NCBI GenBank assembly: GCA_934532985.1
Contig: CAKTAV010000005.1
Coordinates: 118,715-182,714 of the forward strand
Source: an uncultured Butyricicoccus sp.
GTDB lineage: Bacteria > Bacillota > Clostridia > Oscillospirales > Butyricicoccaceae
Length of the DNA stretch: 64,000 nucleotides
Reading direction: 5' to 3'
Positions 43,005 to 50,478 of this stretch are shown here, one piece after another. Position 1 is the stretch's first letter, and every line of letters begins with the position of its first letter. Below the pieces are notes generated by a model that saw only the letters and a program-made list of their open reading frames with translations, was not told the DNA's origin and ran no database searches. The position numbers and the translations under genes are program-made.

Positions 43005-43577
43005 TTATTCAAAGCTTTGTATGATGATTTCTGCGACATCGCGGCGCGTTTTTCGGTGATTCATCGCATTTTTTTCTATGTAACTATGAGCCTCGCTCTC
43101 CGTCAAATGCTGCTCCTGAATGAGCAGACATTTGGCGCGATTGATGACGTGGAGATCATCCAGCTTTTGGCGCAGCTTCTGGTTTTCCTTTTGCAGCGCC
43201 ATGATATGGATACGGGTTGCTCCCGTGATGCGGATGATCTGATAAAACAGTGGACGGCTCAGCGGCTTAGCTAAAATAAAAACACCCTCCGGTTCGAGCT
43301 GCTCGGCGACGGATTCAGCGAGATCGTTTTTGACCAGCATGATGACGCCGGTGGTATTGGAGGAGGCGACATAGGACGCAAATTCGTGGCCGAATTCGTC
43401 CGGAAGAGGGCTGTTGATCAAAACGAGATCAAACTCTGCTTCGAGCAGCGCCCGCCGCGCTTCACCGCCGGAGGAGACAATGCGTATATGGTGCGGGTGA
43501 TGTCCGCCGTCCTGCAACAGACCGATCAGCATATCCGCGCTTTTTTTGGTTGGTGTCACAAGCAGTAAACTGTCCAT
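43005..43577 (-). CDS. ANTAR-domain response regulator, RNA antiterminator
   Basis: A 190-residue protein with an N-terminal receiver-like domain (residues 1-120) and a C-terminal ANTAR domain (about 130-190) of three helices, with NRAKCLLIQEQHLTESEAHSYIEK as core. The receiver lacks the usual acidic pocket at its start (LLLVTPTKKSADML), though a DLVLINSPLP strand is kept, so phosphorylation is doubtful. ANTAR proteins bind paired hexaloop hairpins in mRNA leaders and prevent terminators from forming. The gene lies 37 bases after glnA with its own AAGGAGG site, in one operon. Confidence 0.93.
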   Translation of the reverse strand: MDSLLLVTPTKKSADMLIGLLQDGGHHPHHIRIVSSGGEARRALLEAEFDLVLINSPLPDEFGHEFASYVASSNTTGVIMLVKNDLAESVAEQLEPEGVFILAKPLSRPLFYQIIRITGATRIHIMALQKENQKLRQKLDDLHVINRAKCLLIQEQHLTESEAHSYIEKNAMNHRKTRRDVAEIIIQSFE

Positions 43578-43614
43578 GCAGCAACCTCCTTCTCAAAGAA
43601 TGGCCCAGAGGGCG

Positions 43615-44940
43615 TTAATAGCGATAGAAGTACAGCGTGTCGATGATCTGGCTCTTATTGCCGGCGTCAGCGTAGCGGGTCCACTCCGCGCGCTTGGCGT
43701 CGAGATAGGACTGGATGATCTTTTCCGGCAGAGAGGCGTGGATAAAGTCGCTGTCTGCTGCTGCGCGGATGGCCTCGTTCAGGTTGGACGGCAGACAGTC
43801 GTATTCACGCACGGAGGATTGCGGGACATCATATAGATTGAGATTGCACGGGTCGCACAGGTGCAGCTCACGCTGAATACCCTCGATTCCGGCACGAATC
43901 AGCAGGGTAAACGCGAGATACGGATTCGCGCACGGGTCAGAGGAGCGCAGCTCCATACGGGACTTGTCGCCGTGCGCTGCCGGAATGCGAATCAGCTGAG
44001 AGCGGTTCTGGTGGCTCCATGTAATGTAGCGCGGCGCTTCGCACTCGCCGAAGCGCTCATAGGAGTTGACAAGCGGATTGAGAAAAGCGGTCATGTCATA
44101 GACGCGGTTCATGATACCCATCATGAAACTGGAGCTGATCTGATCGTTCTCCGAGGACTCACCGGTGAACAGGTTCTCGCCGCGCTTGTACAGTGAAATA
44201 TTGATGTGCAAACCGCTGCCGGCATGATCGCGGAACGGCTTCGGCATAAAGGAGGCGTACAGACCGTTGGCGGCGGCAATGGTTTTGACTGCGCCGCGGA
44301 AGGTAATTAGGTTATCCGCCGCATCGAGTGCCGAAGCGTAGGCGAAGTCGATTTCGTTCTGACCCGGGCCGGTTTCATGATGCGATGCCTCGGGGCGTAG
44401 ATTCATTTCCTCCAGCGTCAGGCAGATTTGGCGGCGCACATTTTCGCCCTTGTCCAGCGGCGCGATATCCATATAGCTGGCAGTGTCGTGCGGACGCTTG
44501 GTCGGCATGCCGTTTTCATCATTTTGCAGCAGATAGAACTCACACTCCGTGCCGATCTTGACGGAGTAGCCCAGCTTCTGCATTTCCTTGTGTGCCTGGC
44601 GCAGCATATTGCGTCCGTCGCCCTCAAACGGGCGGCCGTCCGGATAGCGGATGTCACAGAAGAAACGCACGACGCGTCCCTGCGACGGACGCCACGGAAG
44701 AACGGACAGCGTGCGCGGGTCAGGGAACAACAGCAGGTCAGAAGCTTCGATGTTCATAAAGCCGCGGACGGAGGAGGCGTCAAACGAGATGCCCTCCTCA
44801 AAGGCACGCGCCAGCTCGCGCGGCATGATGGATATGTTTTTTTGTGTTCCGAAGATATCACAGAAGGCGAGACGGATAAACTTTACGTCGTTTTCTTCGA
44901 TGAACTGGGTGATTTCTTCGAATGTGTAATTTGTCATCAT
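43615..44940 (-). CDS. glnA: Glutamine synthetase type I
   Basis: A 441-residue GS-I that makes glutamine from glutamate, ammonia and ATP. TECEFYL, the GPGQNEIDF motif, HVNISLY-like GLHINISLY and the SRMELRSSDPCANPYLAF segment are present. The length matches the GS-I alpha group of Firmicutes, which lacks the adenylylation tyrosine and is feedback inhibited instead. The start at 44940 follows GGGAGG by 10 bases; a second ATG is adjacent. The gene lies in one operon with an ANTAR regulator and is divergent from GS-III. Confidence 0.96.
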   Translation of the reverse strand: MMTNYTFEEITQFIEENDVKFIRLAFCDIFGTQKNISIMPRELARAFEEGISFDASSVRGFMNIEASDLLLFPDPRTLSVLPWRPSQGRVVRFFCDIRYPDGRPFEGDGRNMLRQAHKEMQKLGYSVKIGTECEFYLLQNDENGMPTKRPHDTASYMDIAPLDKGENVRRQICLTLEEMNLRPEASHHETGPGQNEIDFAYASALDAADNLITFRGAVKTIAAANGLYASFMPKPFRDHAGSGLHINISLYKRGENLFTGESSENDQISSSFMMGIMNRVYDMTAFLNPLVNSYERFGECEAPRYITWSHQNRSQLIRIPAAHGDKSRMELRSSDPCANPYLAFTLLIRAGIEGIQRELHLCDPCNLNLYDVPQSSVREYDCLPSNLNEAIRAAADSDFIHASLPEKIIQSYLDAKRAEWTRYADAGNKSQIIDTLYFYRY

Positions 44941-45035
44941 TACAATAATACCTCCCCAAAGCGGTCAAGTGAGATGATCTTTTCCAACGCAGGCGGCGCC
45001 GGACGGACAGGGGTATTGCTTTGGTTCTATACAAT

Positions 45036-45065
45036 ATAATACTGCCCATATGGGCTGGAATGCAA
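45036..45065 (-). promoter_or_regulatory. Proximal promoter candidate of glnA
   Basis: On the minus strand TTGCAT and TATTAT are separated by 18 bases, about 96 bases ahead of glnA. Transcripts from here would skip the leader terminator at 45151-45213. Confidence 0.45.
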
Positions 45066-45147
45066 GGAAAAATTTCCATACAGCCGCAGCTTTTTTGCCG
45101 TCCAGCCAGTCTTTTTTGGTACAGAAATTTTCTCTGCACAGTGATGC

Positions 45148-45213
45148 GGAGAAAAAGAAAAACGACGTTGGTTTCCGCAAAGGCGCGCAGAGCGAGCAGG
45201 GGAAACAAACGTC
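45148..45213 (-). promoter_or_regulatory. Leader terminator (attenuator) upstream of glnA
   Basis: On the minus strand the 13-base arms at 45213-45201 and 45176-45164 pair with one mismatch (GACGTTTGTTTCC against GGAAACCAACGTC), followed by GTTTTTCTTTTT. It begins about 16 bases after the distal promoter's -10 box, so transcripts from that promoter would end here unless antiterminated. No clear hexaloop ANTAR target was found beside it. Confidence 0.6.
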
Positions 45214-45228
45214 ATTGTCTGTAGCTCT

Positions 45229-45257
45229 ATTCTATTTCAAAAGTAGAGTGCCGTCAA
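45229..45257 (-). promoter_or_regulatory. Distal promoter candidate of glnA
   Basis: On the minus strand TTGACG and TAGAAT are separated by 17 bases, directly ahead of the leader terminator. The stretch 45258-45400 between the two divergent leaders shows nothing further. Confidence 0.55.
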
Positions 45258-45402
45258 GAAGAAATTGATGTATATGGATTGGTGCAACCGGAGTGAAATG
45301 GGAGATTCATAAAATTTGCATAGAGCAGGATGCTTCAAAAGGATTATCCATTGGGAAAATGTATAAAAGTGGCTAGATGAGGAAAAAGTTTCGATTTCGT
45401 GG

Positions 45403-45431
45403 TTGACAAGTAAAAAAAAGGGGAATATAAT
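45403..45431 (+). promoter_or_regulatory. Consensus SigA promoter of glnN
   Basis: TTGACA and TATAAT with a 17-base spacer. Transcription should start near 45438, just ahead of the leader hairpins. Confidence 0.85.
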
Positions 45432-45442
45432 AGCCACAGTGA

Positions 45443-45494
45443 ACAGCAAGGGCGCTGTGGATGGCCAAGATCCGCAGCGCCAATTTTATTTTAA
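45443..45494 (+). promoter_or_regulatory. ANTAR-type hexaloop hairpin overlapping a leader terminator, upstream of glnN
   Basis: The stem ACAGC (45443-45447) / GCTGT (45454-45458) closes the six-base loop AAGGGC, which has A at loop position 1 and G at position 4, the rule for ANTAR targets. The terminator stem GGCGCTGTGGAT (45451-45462) / ATCCGCAGCGCC (45470-45481), then TTTTATTTT, shares the bases 45451-45458, so only one structure can form at a time. Binding of the nearby ANTAR protein to the hexaloop should let transcription through. Only one hexaloop is seen, where two are usual. Confidence 0.7.
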
Positions 45495-45542
45495 GAGCCT
45501 TGATTTTCATTACATGGGCGACAGTATGGAGGTGCGTTTCAG

Positions 45543-47618
45543 ATGAATAATGTTCCTGAAATTTTTGCGTCTTACGTGTTTAACGAAGGCGAAATGCGTG
45601 ACAGACTTCCGAAGGAAGTATTCAAGAAGCTCCGCAAGACGATTGACTTTGGCGATCCGCTGGATCCGACTATTGCAAACGACGTAGCACACGCCATGAA
45701 GGAGTGGGCAGTTTCCAAGGGCGCAACGCATTACACCCACTGGTTCCAGCCGATGACTGGCGTTACCGCAGAGAAGCATGACTCGTTCATCTCTCCGACG
45801 GACAACGGCAAGATCATCATGGATTTCAGCGGCAAGGAACTGACGAAGGGCGAACCGGACGCATCCTCCTTCCCGTCCGGCGGTATCCGCGCAACGTTTG
45901 AGGCGCGTGGCTACACCGCATGGGATCCGACGTCCTGTGCCTTTGTAAAGGACGGCACACTGTACATCCCGACGGCATTTTGTTCTTACACCGGTGAGGC
46001 GCTGGATAAGAAGACGCCGCTGCTGCGTTCGATGGACGCAATTTCCAAGCAGGGCTGCCGTCTGCTGAAGCTGTTCGGCAAGGATGTCAAGCGCATCATG
46101 ACGACGGTTGGCGCGGAGCAGGAGTACTTCCTGGTTGACAAGAAGTTCTTCGATGAGCGCGAAGATCTTCGACTGGCAGGCCGTACACTGTTCGGTGCGA
46201 TGGCACCGAAGGGTCAGGAGATGGAAGACCATTACTTTGGCACCATTAAGCCGCGTGTTGCTGCGTTCATGTCTGATCTGGATGCAGAACTGTGGAAATT
46301 TGGTATTCTGGCAAAGACCAAGCACAATGAGGTTGCGCCGGCACAGCATGAGATTGCGCCGATCTTCTCCACCACCAACAAGGCGGTTGACAACAATCAG
46401 CTGCTGATGGATGTCGTTAAGAAGGTAGCACAAAAGCATGGTTTGGTTTGCCTGTTGCATGAGAAGCCGTTTGACGGCGTCAACGGCTCCGGTAAGCACA
46501 ACAACTGGGCACTGTCCACTGACACCGGTGAAAACCTGCTGAGCCCGGGCAAGGAGCCGGCAGAAAACGCACAGTTTATGCTGATCCTGACCGCGATTAT
46601 CACTGCACTGGATCGCTACGCAAAGCTGATGCGTATCTCGGTTGCCAGCGCAGGCAATGACCATCGTCTGGGTGCGAATGAGGCACCTCCGGCAATCGTT
46701 TCCACCTTCCTCGGTGATACGCTGGGCAAGATTGTTGAGTCCATTATCCATGGCGACACGCTGGATGATGAGGGCACAGAAAAGATTCGTCTGGGCGTTA
46801 CCACGCTGCCAGTTATTCCAAAGGATAACACCGACCGCAACAGAACCTCTCCGTTTGCGTTCACCGGCAACCGTTTCGAGTTCCGTATGCCGGGATCTGC
46901 ACAGTCGCTGGGCTGCACCAACATGATGCTGAACACGGCAGTTGCCAAGGTATTCAGTGAGTATGCTGACGAGCTGGAGCATGCAGAGGACTTCCACGAA
47001 GCACTCAATGCCCTGATTAAGCGCGAGCTGACCGAGCACGAGCGCATCATCTTCAACGGCAACGGCTACGACGACAAGTGGGTTGAAGAGGCCGAGAAGC
47101 GCGGTCTGCCGAACCTGAAGACCACGCCAGACGCACTGGCTACCTACAGCGAGTTCGTCGGCATGTTCCAGGAGATGGGCGTTCTGACCGAGACCGAGCT
47201 GCTGTCCCGTCAGGACATCCTGATGGAGGAGTACCACAAGATCATCAATATCGAGGCCAAGACCATGATCGACATGGCGAAGAAGGGTATCCTTCCGGCA
47301 GTCGGCACCTATATGGCAGAGCTGTCTGAGACTGCGGTCAACAAGAAGACCATTGGTATCTCGACGGATATTGAGATGATGTTGCTCAACAAGCTGACGG
47401 CGCTGTCGGTTGAGGCATATGCAAAGCTGGAGGCACTGATTGCTGCTGATGCTGGCATGAACGATGTTGATGGTAACTTTGACAAGGCGTTCTACGCAGC
47501 CTATACGCTGCTGCCGGCAATGGAAGGTCTGCGCAAGATCGTAGACGATCTGGAATCCAACACGGCAGAAAAGTACTGGCCGATGCCGACCTACGTTGAT
47601 CTGCTGTTCGGCGTATAA
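45543..47618 (+). CDS. glnN: Glutamine synthetase type III
   Basis: A 691-residue GS-III, the large class found in Bacteroidetes, cyanobacteria and gut Firmicutes. The N-terminal GS-III segment (FNEGEMRDRLPKEVFKKL), GAEQEYFLVD, the EVAPAQHEIAPIFS motif, SGKHNNWALST and NRTSPFAFTGNRFEFR are intact. The C-terminal GS-III extension follows residue 480. GGAGGTGCG lies ahead of the ATG. Its leader contains an ANTAR-type hairpin and terminator. The ammonium transporter gene follows after 113 bases. Confidence 0.98.
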   Translation: MNNVPEIFASYVFNEGEMRDRLPKEVFKKLRKTIDFGDPLDPTIANDVAHAMKEWAVSKGATHYTHWFQPMTGVTAEKHDSFISPTDNGKIIMDFSGKELTKGEPDASSFPSGGIRATFEARGYTAWDPTSCAFVKDGTLYIPTAFCSYTGEALDKKTPLLRSMDAISKQGCRLLKLFGKDVKRIMTTVGAEQEYFLVDKKFFDEREDLRLAGRTLFGAMAPKGQEMEDHYFGTIKPRVAAFMSDLDAELWKFGILAKTKHNEVAPAQHEIAPIFSTTNKAVDNNQLLMDVVKKVAQKHGLVCLLHEKPFDGVNGSGKHNNWALSTDTGENLLSPGKEPAENAQFMLILTAIITALDRYAKLMRISVASAGNDHRLGANEAPPAIVSTFLGDTLGKIVESIIHGDTLDDEGTEKIRLGVTTLPVIPKDNTDRNRTSPFAFTGNRFEFRMPGSAQSLGCTNMMLNTAVAKVFSEYADELEHAEDFHEALNALIKRELTEHERIIFNGNGYDDKWVEEAEKRGLPNLKTTPDALATYSEFVGMFQEMGVLTETELLSRQDILMEEYHKIINIEAKTMIDMAKKGILPAVGTYMAELSETAVNKKTIGISTDIEMMLLNKLTALSVEAYAKLEALIAADAGMNDVDGNFDKAFYAAYTLLPAMEGLRKIVDDLESNTAEKYWPMPTYVDLLFGV

Positions 47619-47646
47619 GTAAATACGAGCAATAAAGAGCACAAAG

Positions 47647-47693
47647 GCGTGTATCGAAACCTGAGGGTTTCCGATACACGCTTTTTCTTTTTT
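47647..47693 (+). terminator. Terminator between glnN and the ammonium transporter gene
   Basis: GCGTGTATCG pairs with CGATACACGC, with an inner AACC/GGTT stem, followed by TTTTTCTTTTTT. It could also act as an attenuator for the transporter gene if both genes share a transcript, since no clear promoter lies between. Confidence 0.85.
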
Positions 47694-47731
47694 GTAACAT
47701 ACATGATTCACAAATTTTGGAGGCGTTAGTT

Positions 47732-49456
47732 ATGTTTTCATCGGTTAACACAATGTGGGTGCTGATTGGTGCAGCATTGGTGTTCTTCATGCAGGCTGGA
47801 TTTGCCATGTGCGAGACGGGCTTTACTCGTGCAAAGAACTCCGGCAACATCCTGATGAAGAACCTGATGGACCTGTCCATTGGTACTCCAGTCTATTGGC
47901 TGATCGGCTTTGGTCTGATGTTCGGCAGCACGAACGGTTTGATCGGTTGGTTCGATCCGCTGGTTCGCGGCGACTATTCCGCGATTCTGCCGGATGGCGT
48001 TCCACTCATGGCGTACCTGATTTTCCAGACGGTATTCTGTGCGACGTCGGCGACCATCGTTTCCGGCTCGATGGCAGAGCGCACGAAGTTCTCGGCGTAC
48101 TGCCTGTATTCGTTCTGTATCTCTCTGTTCATCTATCCGATTACCGGACACTGGGCGTGGGGCGGCGGCTGGCTTTCGCAGCTCGGCTTCCATGATTTCG
48201 CCGGTTCCAGCTGTGTACACATGGTAGGCGGCATCTGTGCCGTTGTCGGTGCATCCATTCTTGGACCGCGTATCGGCAAGTACACAAAGGACGGTCAGGC
48301 TCGCGCGATTCCGGGTCATAACCTCCCGATTGCGGCTCTGGGCGTATTCATTCTGTGGTTTGCATGGTTCGGCTTCAACGGCTGCTCCACCGTTTCGATG
48401 GACGGCGACGCATCGATTCTGTCGGCTTCTCTGGTATTCGTTACTACGAACATGAGCCCGGCAGTGGCCTGTGTCACCTGTATGATTTATACCTGGATTC
48501 GCTATAAGAAGCCGGATGTCTCCATGACCTACAATGCCGCTCTGGCAGGTCTGGTTGCGGTTACTGCGGGCTGTGATACGGTATCTCCGCTGGGTGCTGC
48601 GATCATCGGTATTGTTTCTGGTATTCTGGTTGTTATTTCGGTTGAGTTCTTTGATAAGATCGTCAAGATCGATGATCCGGTCGGCGCGATCTCGGTACAC
48701 GGTGTCTGCGGCGCAGCCGGTACGCTGATGACCGGCCTGCTGTCTACTGATCAGGGCCTGTTCTACGGCTTTGGCCCGCATTTCTTCCTGATTCAGCTGC
48801 TGGGTGTTGTAGCGATCGGCGCATATGTTGCGGTTACGGCATTCATCGTATTCAAGGTAATTGACATGACCATCGGCCTGCGTGTTTCTCCGGAAGAAGA
48901 GCTGGCTGGTATGGATGCGACGGAGCACAATCTGCCGAGCTCCTACGCAGACTTTATCCCGATGCCGATCAACGAGCACGGTTTGGAAAAGAACATCGTG
49001 GCAGGCGATATTTCGGAAGAGGCAATCACGGCTGCGGCAGCACCGATTTCGGATGCCGTTCCGGTTACGAGAGTTACCACTACAGCGGGCAGCGACAAGC
49101 ACAAGCTGACCAAGGTTGTTGTTATCGCACGTCCGTCTCGTCTGGAAGCACTCAAGACTGCACTGGACGGCATTGGTATTGCGGGCATTACTGTGACCAA
49201 CGTTCTGGGCTGCGGCGTCGAGAAGGGCGCAACCGAGTACTATCGTGGTGTTCCGGTTGATGTCACCCTCCGTCCGAAGGTCAAGATGGAGATGGTTGTC
49301 AGCAAGGTTCCGGTGGATCTCGTAGTAGAGACCATCCGCAAGACGCTGTACACCGGACGCATCGGCGATGGCAAGATCTTTGTTTCGGATATTGAAAATG
49401 TCATCAAGGTTCGCACGGGCGCAGTTGGTTACGACGCGCTGCAGGATGAGGAGTAA
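47732..49456 (+). CDS. Ammonium transporter fused to a C-terminal PII signalling domain
   Basis: A 574-residue fusion. Residues 1-410 form an eleven-span Amt channel with GFAMCETGFTRAKN, the twin-His pore region (HMVGGICAVVGA and VHGVCGAAGTL) and FAWFGFNGCS. After a linker comes a PII domain (about 460-574) starting HKLTKVVVIARP, with a T-loop containing KGATEYYRG and the B-loop TGRIGDGKIFVSDIE that binds ATP/ADP. PII normally plugs Amt when nitrogen is plentiful; fusion would make the channel self-gating. ATG 47732 follows TTGGAGG. It is third in line with GS-III in the nitrogen module. Confidence 0.94.
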   Translation: MFSSVNTMWVLIGAALVFFMQAGFAMCETGFTRAKNSGNILMKNLMDLSIGTPVYWLIGFGLMFGSTNGLIGWFDPLVRGDYSAILPDGVPLMAYLIFQTVFCATSATIVSGSMAERTKFSAYCLYSFCISLFIYPITGHWAWGGGWLSQLGFHDFAGSSCVHMVGGICAVVGASILGPRIGKYTKDGQARAIPGHNLPIAALGVFILWFAWFGFNGCSTVSMDGDASILSASLVFVTTNMSPAVACVTCMIYTWIRYKKPDVSMTYNAALAGLVAVTAGCDTVSPLGAAIIGIVSGILVVISVEFFDKIVKIDDPVGAISVHGVCGAAGTLMTGLLSTDQGLFYGFGPHFFLIQLLGVVAIGAYVAVTAFIVFKVIDMTIGLRVSPEEELAGMDATEHNLPSSYADFIPMPINEHGLEKNIVAGDISEEAITAAAAPISDAVPVTRVTTTAGSDKHKLTKVVVIARPSRLEALKTALDGIGIAGITVTNVLGCGVEKGATEYYRGVPVDVTLRPKVKMEMVVSKVPVDLVVETIRKTLYTGRIGDGKIFVSDIENVIKVRTGAVGYDALQDEE

Positions 49457-49495
49457 TTCCAAACAAAATATTCGATAGTAGTCCATATTTGATAA

Positions 49496-49528
49496 GGGTC
49501 TGCTGCGGTTCGCAGCAGACCCTTTTTT
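49496..49528 (+). terminator. Terminator after the Amt-PII gene
   Basis: GGGTCTGCTGCG pairs with CGCAGCAGACCC around GTT, then TTTTTT. It forms the head of an intergenic repeat. Confidence 0.92.
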
Positions 49529-49540
49529 GCGTGTGTCGCA

Positions 49541-49693
49541 TGACAGTTACTTCGTAGCGGACGGGTTTCCCGTCCATTGTTTTGCGCTCTATTTGCTTGT
49601 TCACCTTGCTATAGTTGTTGGTGAGAAAAGTACATTTTCTTTTGCTGCCAAAAGAAAATGCACGAAAAGAAAACCAGTCAGGAGCGGCGGCAC
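49541..49693. repeat. Intergenic repeat, copy 1
   Basis: This copy shares long runs with 53747-53890: an ACTTCGTA start, the small hairpin GGGTTTCCCGTCC, TTTGCTTGTTC, ATAGTTGTT, then TTTTCTTTTGCTGCCAAAAG and the end AAAAGAAAACCAGTCAGGAG. No coding frame is conserved between copies. Each copy follows a GGGTCTG-type terminator. The element lies in a 761-base gene-free gap (49457-50217). Confidence 0.75.
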
Positions 49694-49910
49694 TCCCGAC
49701 ACCTTTCCCAGCTGCCTGTAGGGTAAGCTGGTCTATTATCTTGCAACCACTACATAAGGGAAAGTGTTAAGCGATGGCCTAGTCTATCGTTCCTTGCAAA
49801 TCTGGCCGTTTGCTACGCTCTCTCTAAGATTTGCAGAGGGTATTTACCGTGCGCATAGTGGGTAAGACCTGAACGTTTAACCGTCTATCCTCAGAGTAAA
49901 AGTTACGTTT

Positions 49911-49956
49911 GGCGCCCCTTGATGCAAGGGGAGCTGGCACGAAGTGCCTGAGGGGA
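49911..49956. repeat. Short double-hairpin palindromic element
   Basis: Two adjacent perfect hairpins, CCCCTTGATGCAAGGGG and GGCACGAAGTGCC, then TGAGGGGATT. Elements of this kind are scattered between genes in many gut Clostridia; only one clear copy is in this window. The stretch 49700-49905 before it shows nothing I can name. Confidence 0.55.
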
Positions 49957-50076
49957 TTAAAATCTTACACTTATTGCCCGATTTTATGTCTATTAACCGA
50001 GTAAATCTTACCATTTTCAAATTCCAAACCAATGTAATGTTTGGAATTTGAGGAGCAAGACCACGAAGCGGGTGAG

Positions 50077-50135
50077 CCATGCCGACGCTTCGGCGTGGCG
50101 ATGTAGCGCAGTGCGTCGCAGCGACAGCCGATGCG
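50077..50135. repeat. Intergenic repeat module with CCGACGCTTCGG core
   Basis: The stretch around CCGACGCTTCGGCGTGGCGA, then TAGCGCA and later CCGATGCGAT, matches the tail of the repeat at 53896-53940 (CCGACGCTTCGGTGCGGCGA, TAGCGTA, CCGATGCGAT). It appears to be the second half of the same composite element, separated here by extra sequence. Confidence 0.55.
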
Positions 50136-50217
50136 ATGCACACCGAGCCTGGCCACTGCGTATACTGGGGTGAACCGGCGAAAAATAACCGCTGGTCAAT
50201 CATGAGGAGGGTTTACT

Positions 50218-50397
50218 ATGTGCAATAACAATTGCTGTTCGTGCTCCGGTGGCATGATGGATTCTTGGTGGATTATTATTGTGATCCTGATTATCTGGAT
50301 CTTCTGCTGCAACGGCTTCGGCTTTGGCAGCTGTGGCGGATGTGGCGGCAACTGCGGTGGCTGCGGGTGCAACTCTGGCTGTGGCTGCTGTGATTAA
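50218..50397 (+). CDS. 59-residue Cys/Gly-rich membrane peptide
   Basis: A short gene with ATGAGGAGG 5 to 7 bases before its ATG. The product has an N-terminal cysteine cluster (MCNNNCCSCSGG), one hydrophobic span (WWIIIVILIIWIF, about residues 17-29) and a Gly/Cys-rich tail with repeated CGGCGG and CGC units ending GCGCCD. Fourteen of 59 residues are Cys. This could bind metals, anchor in the spore or cell membrane, or be a modified peptide. No maturation or transport genes lie beside it. It resembles small Gly-rich sporulation peptides only in size and composition. Confidence 0.7.
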   Translation: MCNNNCCSCSGGMMDSWWIIIVILIIWIFCCNGFGFGSCGGCGGNCGGCGCNSGCGCCD

Positions 50398-50413
50398 GTG
50401 AGAGTATGGTGCG

Positions 50414-50442
50414 TTGCAAAATGCCCGAAAGGATGCTACAAT
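50414..50442 (+). promoter_or_regulatory. Promoter of the zinc-ribbon membrane protein gene
   Basis: TTGCAA and TACAAT with a 17-base spacer lie 36 bases ahead of the start at 50479. Confidence 0.65.
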
Positions 50443-50478
50443 AGGGAAAACGAAATAGTAGGAAAGTGAGTTATTTCG

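Noticed and set aside
45510..47711. 733-codon open frame antisense to glnN
   Set aside because: It is in exact codon register with glnN, has no ribosome site, and its protein is a Leu/Arg/His/Gln-rich mix without family motifs. It reflects codon bias in the sense gene.
47738..49486. 582-codon open frame antisense to the Amt-PII gene
   Set aside because: In register with the sense gene, with no translation signal and no hydrophobic or domain pattern.
49877..50203. 108-codon minus-strand frame in the repeat island
   Set aside because: It covers several hairpin repeats, and no corresponding frame exists in the related copy at 53747; no ribosome site.
49530..50210. tRNA or rRNA fragments in the long gene-free gap
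   Set aside because: No T-arm GTTCGANNC with a matching acceptor stem was found; the structure there is explained by repeat hairpins.
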